The position numbers and the translations under genes were made by a program. Below are positions 53,846 through 61,140 of a stretch of 64,000 nt of DNA, one piece after another. Source of the stretch: Microbacterium ureisolvens (GTDB taxonomy: Bacteria > Actinomycetota > Actinomycetes > Actinomycetales > Microbacteriaceae); assembly GCF_015278315.1 (NCBI RefSeq), contig NZ_JADIJE010000002.1, positions 248,001 to 312,000 on the forward strand, written 5' to 3'. The notes beneath the pieces were generated by a model that was given only the letters and a program-made list of their open reading frames with translations, ran no database searches and was not told where the DNA came from. The first letter of the stretch is position 1. Each line of letters starts with the position of its first letter.

Positions 53846-54813
53846 GCCAGCACGTCCTTTCGGGCGAGGTCGGGGGAGGGGGTCACTGAGTCCGAGTCGG
53901 TCGCTGAGCCTGTCGAAGCGTCGCCGAGCTCACCGCGCCACGTGTGCGCCGGGCCCCAGCCGAGCACACGCCGGGCCTTCGCGTTGGAGAACGCCGGCGC
54001 GGTGCCGGTCAATTCCGCGGCGAGCAGGTCGGTGCCCGGCACGAACCGGGGAAGAAGCTCAGCGAGGGGGCGGCGGGCGAGCGCGTCGTCGGCGCCGACG
54101 AAGAACACCTCGGCGTTGGGGATCTCGGGGAGGGCCAGCAGCAGGGTGTCGACGAAGGTGGCGACGTCGCGGGCGTCGACGTAGTTGAACAGGGCCGGCG
54201 CCGACAGGGCGGGGTCGGCCAGGCGTTCGAGCACCGTGTGGCCCTGCTGCGTCGGCGCGCCGCGCCATTCCTCGGGAGCGATGACGTAGCACGGGCGGAA
54301 CGCCGCGAACCGGGTCGCGTCGCCCGTCTGGCGCGCCAGCATCGCGATCGTCTGCTCCGCCAGATGCTTCGACAGCGCGTACGCATTCCAGGGACGGGGC
54401 GCGGACTCCTCGTCGAGGGGGAGGCGGTCCGGCAGCCACCCTGTCGGCGCACCGTAGCCGAGCACAGTCGGGCTCGACGCCGTCACGATCTTCGGGATGC
54501 CGGCCGCGACTCCGGCCGACATCACATTGAGCGCCATCGTCGCGTTCGTGCGGAGGATGACGTCCTCGGGGGCGCTGAAGGGCACCGCGATCGCGGCGAG
54601 GTGGATGAGCGCGTCGGCACGGGCGTCGGCGATCGCGCGGGTCGTGGCATCCGTCTCCGTCAGATCCACCGCGATCTGCTCGACATCGGAGAGCTCCGAC
54701 GCGTCGGAGATGCCGCGGTCGAGCGACACCAGCTCGTGGCCCGCCGCGGCGAGCCCCGCGACGAGGCTGCGGCCGAGCCGACCCGCGCCGCCGGTGACCG
54801 CGATGCGGGTCAT
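53842..54813 (-). CDS. udh: uronate dehydrogenase-like NAD-dependent SDR
   Basis: A 323-residue extended SDR. It has TGGAGRLGRSLV (7-18) for NAD and YALSK as YxxxK. Uronate dehydrogenases oxidise galacturonate or glucuronate to the aldaro-lactone, the entry step for the following genes; they are usually about 265 residues. This one continues with a tail: around residues 300-323 (GDASTGSATDSDSVTPSPD) is the translation of a family E repeat in reverse. ATG 54813 overlaps the upstream stop. The assignment relies on operon logic; a general sugar-nucleotide epimerase is the alternative. Confidence 0.77.
   Translation of the reverse strand: MTRIAVTGGAGRLGRSLVAGLAAAGHELVSLDRGISDASELSDVEQIAVDLTETDATTRAIADARADALIHLAAIAVPFSAPEDVILRTNATMALNVMSAGVAAGIPKIVTASSPTVLGYGAPTGWLPDRLPLDEESAPRPWNAYALSKHLAEQTIAMLARQTGDATRFAAFRPCYVIAPEEWRGAPTQQGHTVLERLADPALSAPALFNYVDARDVATFVDTLLLALPEIPNAEVFFVGADDALARRPLAELLPRFVPGTDLLAAELTGTAPAFSNAKARRVLGWGPAHTWRGELGDASTGSATDSDSVTPSPDLARKDVLA
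53903..53920. repeat. family E repeat inside the udh 3' end
   Basis: CGCTGAGCCTGTCGAAGCG-type sequence with a partial ACTGAGTCCGAG nearby (53885). It is translated as part of the C-terminal tail of the uronate dehydrogenase-like protein. Confidence 0.7.
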
Positions 54814-56165
54814 GCGCGTGCGACCGCGGCGTCGGCCGCGTCGGCGGTGAGGAAGCGGATGCCGAGGTCGGAGACCTGCACCGGCAGGCCGGTCTCGAGC
54901 GAGAGGTTGCCCGCGATGCCGACCGCGATGGAGCGGACCCCGTCGCGCCAGTCGGCGGGCCGGGCGAGCGGGTCGTCGCCGGGGCCTTCGAACACGTCGG
55001 CCAGCAGGAGCGCGTCACCGCCGCCGTGGCCGCCCTCACCGTTCAGGATCGGGACCTCGTAGGCCGCCTCCCAGTGCTTCTGCACGATGAGGCGCTCGCC
55101 CTCGGGACGCAGCGAGCCCGACGAGCCGGCGTCGACAGCGGATGGGTCCAGCACCGGGTGCAGCCCCTCGTCGGCGAGCACGGCGCCGCGCTCGACGACC
55201 TCGAGCTCGGCGCGGCCGAGCGTGCCGTTGACCGCGACGCGGTAGCCCTCCCACGGCGAGTGGGCGTTGAGCGAGTACGACAGCGTGGCACCCGAGAGGT
55301 AGTCGACGACGAGCGCGAGGTTGTCTTCGATGGTGATGCCCTCGCCGAACACGTCGCGGTCACGGAGGTAGCCGTCGTGCTGCTCGGCCTCGAGGTAGAG
55401 CGCCTTCAGGCGCTCGTCGTCGCGCAGGTCGAGCTCGAACGCGTCGCCCCCGTCGTGCGTGCCGCGGGCGGGACGGTCGTGGATGCCGCGCGCGGCGGCG
55501 TTGTCGGCGCCGTAGAAGCGCAGGCCGCCCGAGGCGAACACGCGGCGCGGCGCGGAGCGGATCCACCAGTTGACGAGGTCGAAGTGGTGGCTGGCCTTGT
55601 GGACGAGCAGGCCGCCCGAGTGCTCCTTCTCGCGGTGCCAGCGGCGGAAGTAGTCCGCGCCGTGCTTGGTGTCGAGCACCCACGAGAAGTCGACCGAGGT
55701 GACCTCGCCGATCACGCCGTCCTGGATGACCTGGCGCAGCGCGGAGTTGCGGGGCGAGTAGCGGTAGTTGAAGGTGATGACGACCTCGCGGCCGGTGCGG
55801 TCGATGGCGTCCTCGATCGCCGCCGCGGAGGGTCCGTCGATGGTGAGAGGCTTCTCGACGACGACGTCGGCGCCGGCATCCAGCGACCGCACGATCAGGG
55901 GCGCGTGGAGGTCGTCGCGGGCGCAGATGACGACGCGGCCGACCTGCTGGTCGCGGACCATCGCCTCCAGGTCGTCGGGACCGTAGACGGCCGGGGCCGG
56001 GAGGCCCGCGGCGACCACGCGGTCGACGTAGTACTGCGCGCGGACCGGGTTCGGCTCGCAGATCGCCACGAGCGCGGCGTCGTCGGCGTAGCGGCCGATG
56101 ATCGCGTCGACGTACATCTGGGCGCGGTGTCCGGCCCCGACGAGGGCATACCGGCGGTGGCTCAT
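54810..56165 (-). CDS. Gfo/Idh/MocA-family oxidoreductase
   Basis: A 451-residue NAD(P)-dependent dehydrogenase. The Rossmann motif is VGAGHRAQMY, the EKPLTID signature is at about 99-105, and the C-terminal domain has GGLLVHKASHHFDLVNWW with the conserved D-x3-W/H pattern. At about 450 residues it belongs to the longer subgroup. ATG 56165 follows AAGGAG. As first gene of the uronate operon it may process an incoming uronate glycoside or its product; the substrate is unknown. A LacI-type operator lies 13 bases upstream. Confidence 0.9.
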   Translation of the reverse strand: MSHRRYALVGAGHRAQMYVDAIIGRYADDAALVAICEPNPVRAQYYVDRVVAAGLPAPAVYGPDDLEAMVRDQQVGRVVICARDDLHAPLIVRSLDAGADVVVEKPLTIDGPSAAAIEDAIDRTGREVVITFNYRYSPRNSALRQVIQDGVIGEVTSVDFSWVLDTKHGADYFRRWHREKEHSGGLLVHKASHHFDLVNWWIRSAPRRVFASGGLRFYGADNAAARGIHDRPARGTHDGGDAFELDLRDDERLKALYLEAEQHDGYLRDRDVFGEGITIEDNLALVVDYLSGATLSYSLNAHSPWEGYRVAVNGTLGRAELEVVERGAVLADEGLHPVLDPSAVDAGSSGSLRPEGERLIVQKHWEAAYEVPILNGEGGHGGGDALLLADVFEGPGDDPLARPADWRDGVRSIAVGIAGNLSLETGLPVQVSDLGIRFLTADAADAAVARA

Positions 56166-56177
56166 CTCACTCCTTCA

Positions 56178-56191
56178 GGAAACGTTTTCTC
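56178..56191. promoter_or_regulatory. LacI-type operator before the uronate operon
   Basis: GGAAACGTTTTCTC, identical over 14 bases to 26535-26548. Confidence 0.7.
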
Positions 56192-56254
56192 AGGATAGCA
56201 CGCGGAATCGGGATGCCGGCCGCCCGGGTGGCCCGGCGGACCGCGGTGGTCTCG

Positions 56255-56887
56255 TCAGCGACCCGCGGGCGCGCCGTATCGCGCGACCATCGTCCGGGCG
56301 GCCTCGTCCACCACGCGGCGGACCTCCTCGTCGCTGAGCACCCAGTCGCCGTGCACGAGGCGCGGCCAGAAGACGACCGTCGAGATCATGCCCAGGAACT
56401 GGGCCGCCGCGGCGTCGATGTCGTCCACGCGCGCAGTGCCGGCGGCGTCCTCCGCCCGCAGGTAGCGGTGCAGCGTCGTGATCACCGGCAGGGTGCCGAA
56501 GTCGAACGTCCGCTCCCGCAGCTCGGGAAAGCGGGGGGCCTCGGCGATCACCGTGCGCAGCAGCTCCTCGACGCCAGGGCGTGACAGGAGCTCGGCGTAG
56601 GCCAGGCCGAGCGCGAGCAGCCCGGCGCGCAGGTCGCCGGGTGGCGGCTCGGGGAGGTGGGCCGCGGGGGTGCTCCCCGCCGCGAGGACCGTCGCCTCGA
56701 ACAGCTCGGCCTTGGTCGGGAACTGCTTGAAGAGCGTCGCCTTCGACACGCCCGCGCTCGCTGCGACGCGCGCCAGCGAGGTGCGGTCGTATCCGGTCTC
56801 GAGGAACAGTCGAGTGGCGGAGTCGAGGATCTGCTGCCGGTTGGTGGCGGCGACCTGGCGATGGTAGGCGGAGAGCTCTCTCGGCAT
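56255..56887 (-). CDS. TetR-family transcriptional regulator
   Basis: A 210-residue regulator. The helix-turn-helix is at about 14-62 (NRQQILDSATRLFLETGYDRTSLARVAASAGVSKATLFKQFPTKAELF), followed by a TetR C-terminal helical domain. The gene looks leaderless (CATACT on the minus strand, 56894-56899, 6 bases before ATG). It is divergent from the DHFR-like gene, with a palindromic site between, and probably represses both. Confidence 0.92.
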   Translation of the reverse strand: MPRELSAYHRQVAATNRQQILDSATRLFLETGYDRTSLARVAASAGVSKATLFKQFPTKAELFEATVLAAGSTPAAHLPEPPPGDLRAGLLALGLAYAELLSRPGVEELLRTVIAEAPRFPELRERTFDFGTLPVITTLHRYLRAEDAAGTARVDDIDAAAAQFLGMISTVVFWPRLVHGDWVLSDEEVRRVVDEAARTMVARYGAPAGR

Positions 56888-56948
56888 GCCTTCAGTATGG
56901 ACCGAGATGAGACGGTTGACTCACCTTTCCGTGGCGCGTAGTGTCGTG

Positions 56949-56974
56949 AGAGGTGAGTCGAGCGACTCATCTCT
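56949..56974. promoter_or_regulatory. candidate TetR operator
   Basis: AGGTGAGTCG and CGACTCATCT arms lie around AG, with one mismatch. A related half-site GACTCACC is at about 56917-56924. It sits between the divergent TetR and DHFR-like genes. Confidence 0.6.
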
Positions 56975-56994
56975 CATGTCGAGGAGGACAGGTC

Positions 56995-57537
56995 ATGGCA
57001 ACGGTGATCGTTCATGCGACGGTGACGCTCGACGGCTTCCTGGCGACGCCCGACGGCGGCGTCGACTGGATGTTCGACTTCCCGTCCGCGCCCGAAGACG
57101 AGGACGTCGTCGATCGCGTCTGCGCGCAGATCGGCGCGGTCGTCGGCGGGGCGAACAAGACGCAGACGATCGAGGAGGGGGAGATCCCCTACGGCGGGAT
57201 GCTGAAGGTCCCGGTGTTCCTCATGACCCACACGCCGCACGATCCGATCGAGAGGGACGGCATCACATACACCTTCGTCGTGGACGACATCGCGCAGGCG
57301 GTCCACGAAGCCCAGCGCGCGGCCGGGTCGAAGTGGGTCAGCCTCCTGGGCGGCAGCATCTCCCGTCAGAGCCTCCGGCTGGGCCTGGTGGACGAGCTCC
57401 ACCTCGACGTCGTCCCGGTGCTGCTGGGAGACGGGATCCCTCTGTTCGCGGGACTCGGCCAGCGCGTCGACCTCGAGCGCCTCGAGACCTCGGCGTTCGC
57501 GAGCGAGACGCACCTCCGGTTCCGCGTGGCCGGGTAG
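56995..57537 (+). CDS. dihydrofolate reductase-family protein (RibD C-terminal-like)
   Basis: A 180-residue DHFR/RibD-fold reductase. It begins ATVIVHATVTLDGFLATPDGGVDWMF, and LLGGSISRQSLRLGLVDELHLDVVPVLLGDGIPLF near the end is typical of the YyaP/YwjB-type RibD_C family, not of true folate reductase. GAGGAGG lies 7 bases before ATG 56995. It is probably controlled by the neighbouring TetR protein. The substrate is unknown. Confidence 0.9.
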   Translation: MATVIVHATVTLDGFLATPDGGVDWMFDFPSAPEDEDVVDRVCAQIGAVVGGANKTQTIEEGEIPYGGMLKVPVFLMTHTPHDPIERDGITYTFVVDDIAQAVHEAQRAAGSKWVSLLGGSISRQSLRLGLVDELHLDVVPVLLGDGIPLFAGLGQRVDLERLETSAFASETHLRFRVAG

Positions 57538-57703
57538 CGGGAGGGTGCGCCGACTGATGCCTTGACCGTGCGCGGGCCGAGGAGGATCCTGAGCACGTGC
57601 TGCCGTGTCGCAGCGATATCCGTGATCCTGGGCAGGGCAGTTCTCAGGGGTCGCATCACCCACCGGGCGGTGCGATCGAGGCCTGTCGAAGGGGATTGGG
57701 GAC

Positions 57704-58735
57704 ATGGGTATCAGACGAGCGGCGTCCCTCGCCGCGATCATGACGGCTGCACTGGTGTCGGCCGCGCTGCTTCCGGCCGCGGCGAGTGCCGCCCCGCCCG
57801 GCTCTGCGCCGGAGCCTGTCGCCGTCGAGCTCGCCACCGGAATGGTGCAACCGCTCGGCAGCGTCATCGGACCGGACGGGGCGCTGTACGTCGCCGATCG
57901 GGGCGCAGGCCAGGTTGTCCGCGTCGACACGACGACCGGGGCCACGTCGACCTACGTGACGGGACTGCCCGTGACCGGTCCGGGCGGCGTGCTGGACGTG
58001 ACATTCATCGGGGATGTCGCGTACCTGCTCATCAGCGTGGTCGGTCCCGACGTGGGCGGCACCGACATCGGCGGCGTCTACCGCGTCGACGACGTCGACG
58101 ACATCACGCTCATCGCCGACACGGCGACGTGGTCGATCGACAACCCGCCCGATGCGGACTACTTCGTGCCGAGCGGAGTCCAGTACACGCTCGTGCCCTA
58201 CGACGACGGATTCCTCATCGCGGACGGGCATCACAACCGCGTGCTGTTCGCCGGCCTCGACGGCGAGATCAGCGAGGTCGCGCAATACGGCAATGTCGTT
58301 CCGACGGGCCTTCAGCTCGGCCACGGGACGATCTACATGGCCGAGGCGGGGCCGATCCCGCACGACCCCTCGACCGGCGCGGTGGTCGCGATCAACCCCA
58401 AGCACCCGGTGGAACGGGTGGTCGCCTCGGGTTACAGCCTCATCGTCGACGTCGAAGCAGCGTCGTGCGGTCTGTACGCGTTGTCGCAGGGCGATTCGCC
58501 CGGCATGGTCGAGCCGGGAACCCCGGGTCTTCCCGACAGCGGTGAACTCCTGCGCGTCAACGGCAACGGCACGTTCACGGTCGTCGTCGATGAGCTCGAC
58601 CGGCCGACGTCGCTCTCGTTCGTGGGTGACACCGCCTACATCGTGACACTCGGCGGAGACGTGCTCATGGTCGAAGACGTCGCGCCGGACCGGCACGGCA
58701 TGTGGGGAGGCTGCGGGGGAATGGGCGCCGGCTGA
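57704..58735 (+). CDS. secreted ScyD/ScyE-family beta-propeller-like protein
   Basis: A 343-residue exported protein. The signal peptide is IRRAASLAAIMTAALVSAALLPAAASAAPP with an ASA-A cleavage near residue 30. The mature part has repeated SVIGPDGALYVADRGAGQVVRVD, GVYRVDDVDD and GELLRVNGNG blades as in ScyD/ScyE-family proteins. It ends in a glycine-rich GGCGGMGAG tail with two cysteines overall. The AAGGGG ribosome-site-like sequence before ATG 57704 is part of a family E repeat copy (57681-57694). Biological role unknown; nothing in the context suggests scytonemin synthesis. Confidence 0.85.
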   Translation: MGIRRAASLAAIMTAALVSAALLPAAASAAPPGSAPEPVAVELATGMVQPLGSVIGPDGALYVADRGAGQVVRVDTTTGATSTYVTGLPVTGPGGVLDVTFIGDVAYLLISVVGPDVGGTDIGGVYRVDDVDDITLIADTATWSIDNPPDADYFVPSGVQYTLVPYDDGFLIADGHHNRVLFAGLDGEISEVAQYGNVVPTGLQLGHGTIYMAEAGPIPHDPSTGAVVAINPKHPVERVVASGYSLIVDVEAASCGLYALSQGDSPGMVEPGTPGLPDSGELLRVNGNGTFTVVVDELDRPTSLSFVGDTAYIVTLGGDVLMVEDVAPDRHGMWGGCGGMGAG

Positions 58736-58751
58736 CCGGACGCTCGAACGA

Positions 58752-58807
58752 GTCGCGCGGGGCGCGTCGCCTGGGGCGCGTCGCGCGGGGCGCGTCGCGC
58801 GGGGCGG
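58752..58807. repeat. four tandem 14-bp repeats
   Basis: Four units of GTCGCGCGGGGCGC (unit 2 with CCT for GCG) lie between the convergent ScyD-like and LacI genes. A simple tandem array, with no spacers. Confidence 0.85.
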
Positions 58808-58899
58808 CGCACCCGTGCGGACGCGCCGCCGACCGACCCGAACCCGGCGCGCGGTGAGCGGTCCCCGGACCGACCGCACCGTCCGCGCGGTCGCTCGTG

Positions 58900-59910
58900 T
58901 CAGGCGGCGGGACCGGTGGTGCCGCGCACCGTCAGCTCGGGGAGGACGGTGAGCGGATGCCCTGGCTCGGCGCCTTCCAGCAGCTCGCGCATGCGCGACC
59001 ACGCCTGCGACCCGAGCTCGGTGGCCGGCACCGCCGCCGTGGTGAGCGGGGGAGTCGTGTACTGCGCGAACGGGATGTCGTCGAAGCCGACGATGGACAG
59101 ATCGTCGGGGACGCGGCATCCCTTCGCCTGCACGGCACTGAGGAGGCCCATCGCGACGAGGTCGTTGAAGGCCAGGGCGGCGGTCGCGCCGGAGGCGAGC
59201 ACGGCGTCGCCGGCGGCGGCGCCGGCCTCGAAGTCGACGCCGCAGGGGATCTCGGAGACCTCGGTGTCGCCGTGCTCTGCGACGAACGCCGCGATCGCCT
59301 CGAGACGGGCGGCGTTGGCGACGCTGCCGGGGGCGCCGGCGAGGAAGACGATGCGCCGGTGCCCGAGCTCGTGGAGGTGCGCGAGCTCGGCGGCGAGGGC
59401 CGTGCGGTAGTCCGCGCGGACCGAAGGCACCTCGCCGGAGGTGCGGTTGATGAGGACGACCGGGCGAAGTCCTCCCACCAGCCGGTCGAGCTCGTCCTGC
59501 GGCAGACGCGGCGCGCACAGGATGACGCCGTCGGTGCGCCGGCGCGTCGCGCCGGCGAGCACGCGCTCCTCCTCGACGGATTCGGCGGAGTCGGCGACGA
59601 GCACGTGGTAGTCGTCCGCGGCGGCCGCGCGGCTGAGTCCGCGCAGGATCGCCTGGAAGGTCGGGTTGCCGAGGTCGGGCACGATGACCGCGACCGTCTG
59701 CGTGCGCCCGAGGACGAGGCTGCGGGCGACGGGGCTCGCGGTGTAGTCGAGGGCGGCGGCCGCCTCCTTCACGCGCTCGGCGAGGGCGGGGTCCACCGTC
59801 GGGTTGCCGTTCAGCGCACGCGACACGGTCGAGAGCGAGACGCCCGCACGGGCGGCGACGTCGGCGATCGTGACGCGCGCTGCCCGGTCGGCGCGGGGCG
59901 GTCGAGGCAT
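58900..59910 (-). CDS. LacI-family transcriptional regulator
   Basis: A 336-residue regulator with a canonical helix-turn-helix VTIADVAARAGVSLSTVSRALNGNPTVD (around 13-40) and a sugar-binding domain (LAFNDLVAMGLLSAVQ, LSIVGFDDIPFAQYTTPPLTT). AGGAGA lies before ATG 59910. A perfect GGAAACGTTTCC palindrome 39 bases upstream suggests autoregulation. The related sites at 26535 and 56178 make it a candidate controller of the orphan lipoprotein and the uronate operon. Confidence 0.92.
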   Translation of the reverse strand: MPRPPRADRAARVTIADVAARAGVSLSTVSRALNGNPTVDPALAERVKEAAAALDYTASPVARSLVLGRTQTVAVIVPDLGNPTFQAILRGLSRAAAADDYHVLVADSAESVEEERVLAGATRRRTDGVILCAPRLPQDELDRLVGGLRPVVLINRTSGEVPSVRADYRTALAAELAHLHELGHRRIVFLAGAPGSVANAARLEAIAAFVAEHGDTEVSEIPCGVDFEAGAAAGDAVLASGATAALAFNDLVAMGLLSAVQAKGCRVPDDLSIVGFDDIPFAQYTTPPLTTAAVPATELGSQAWSRMRELLEGAEPGHPLTVLPELTVRGTTGPAA

Positions 59911-59948
59911 CCGTGTCTCCTTGCGTAGCGGCGCGCCTCAGCCTACCC

Positions 59949-59960
59949 GGAAACGTTTCC
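59949..59960. promoter_or_regulatory. LacI-type operator (GGAAACGTTTCC)
   Basis: A perfect 12-base palindrome between the two LacI genes, 39 bases before the start of the downstream one. Confidence 0.75.
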
Positions 59961-59998
59961 CCGCCCAGGGGAACTCGGGAGGCCGCGGCCGACCGCCG

Positions 59999-61033
59999 TC
60001 AGGAGCGGGGAGGGGTGCTGCCTCGGACGATGACCTCGAGCGGGAGCTGCGGCTCGGCGGCATCCCAGTCCGGATCCGTCGCCGCGTGCAGCGCGCGGTA
60101 GCCGAGGTCCTCGAGCGGCACGCGCACGGTGGTGAGGCCGGGACGAATGTCGCGACCCGTGGCGATGTCGTCGAAGCCGGCGACGGCGATGTCGGCGCCG
60201 ACCTGCCGCCCGGCGTCGCGCACGGCCGACATGATGCCGATCGCGACCACGTCGCTGATGCCGAAGATGAGAGTGCCGGCGGGCACGTCGCCCTCGAGCA
60301 GCTCGGCGGCTGCCGCGTACCCGGCGTCGCGGGTGAAGCCGCCTCGGCGCACTTCGCGCACCGTGCCGCCCGCCGCCGTGAAGCCCTCGGTGAACCCCTC
60401 GACGCGGTCGTCGGAGGTGCGGATGCCCTCGGCTGCCGCCACCACGATCGCGTCTCGGTAGCCGATGCCGGCGAGCTCGGCGCCGAGCGTCGCAGCACCG
60501 CCGCGGTTGTCGACGGCGACCGAGCGCGCCGCGCCGCCGCCCGGGCCGACGACCACGACGCGTCCGCCCATGTTCGAGAACGCGTCGAGCTCGCCCTGCA
60601 GGCCGACGGCGTCGGGCCCCTCCACGCGGGACGCCGCGAGGATGAGTCCGCGCGGGCGCTGTCCGCGCAGCGCGCGCACGAGCTTGACCTCGCGCTGCGG
60701 GTCGCGCTCGGTGATGGCGATCGTGACGACGAGTCCTGCCTCGTCGGCGCCGCGGGCGACGCCCGAGGCCAGCTGTCCGAAGTACGGGTCGGCGATGTCG
60801 GCGACGAGCAGTGCGACGATGGCGGCGGTGCCGCGCGCGGTCGCCTGCGCCGACAGGTTGGCGGTGTAGCCGAGCTTCTCGGCGGCGGCCTCGACGCGTT
60901 CGCGGTAGCTTTCTGCGACCTTCCGCGTGGATCCGTTCAGCACGCGCGACGCGGTCGCGAGCGAGACACCGGCCTCGCGCGCGACGTCGTGCAGGGTTGC
61001 GGCGCCTCGGGTCGGCGCGGTGATGTCGCTCAC
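59999..61033 (-). CDS. LacI-family transcriptional regulator
   Basis: A 344-residue regulator. The helix-turn-helix is ATLHDVAREAGVSLATASRVLNGSTRKV (around 12-39). The sugar domain has ADIADPYFGQLASGV and IFGISDVVAIGIMSAV. It starts at GTG 61033. It is divergent from the GH127 gene, and the 15-base palindrome at 61076-61090 between them is its likely operator. Confidence 0.92.
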   Translation of the reverse strand: MSDITAPTRGAATLHDVAREAGVSLATASRVLNGSTRKVAESYRERVEAAAEKLGYTANLSAQATARGTAAIVALLVADIADPYFGQLASGVARGADEAGLVVTIAITERDPQREVKLVRALRGQRPRGLILAASRVEGPDAVGLQGELDAFSNMGGRVVVVGPGGGAARSVAVDNRGGAATLGAELAGIGYRDAIVVAAAEGIRTSDDRVEGFTEGFTAAGGTVREVRRGGFTRDAGYAAAAELLEGDVPAGTLIFGISDVVAIGIMSAVRDAGRQVGADIAVAGFDDIATGRDIRPGLTTVRVPLEDLGYRALHAATDPDWDAAEPQLPLEVIVRGSTPPRS

Positions 61034-61075
61034 AGGCGAGAGTCTAGGGCTTGTGTCCGGTTCGGGCGATAGATT

Positions 61076-61090
61076 GGGAAACGGTTTCCC
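61076..61090. promoter_or_regulatory. LacI-type operator (GGGAAACGGTTTCCC)
   Basis: A perfect 7+1+7 palindrome in the LacI/GH127 divergent gap. The odd centre (CGG) distinguishes it from the even-centred sites at 59949, 26535 and 56178, so it likely belongs to a different repressor. Confidence 0.8.
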
Positions 61091-61140
61091 TCCGTCCGCT
61101 TCCTCACGGGATGCCTCAGGTGCCTTCTCGAAGGAGAGCC

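Noticed and set aside
58752..58807. Possible CRISPR array
   Set aside because: The repeats are adjacent with no spacers, and no cas genes are present.
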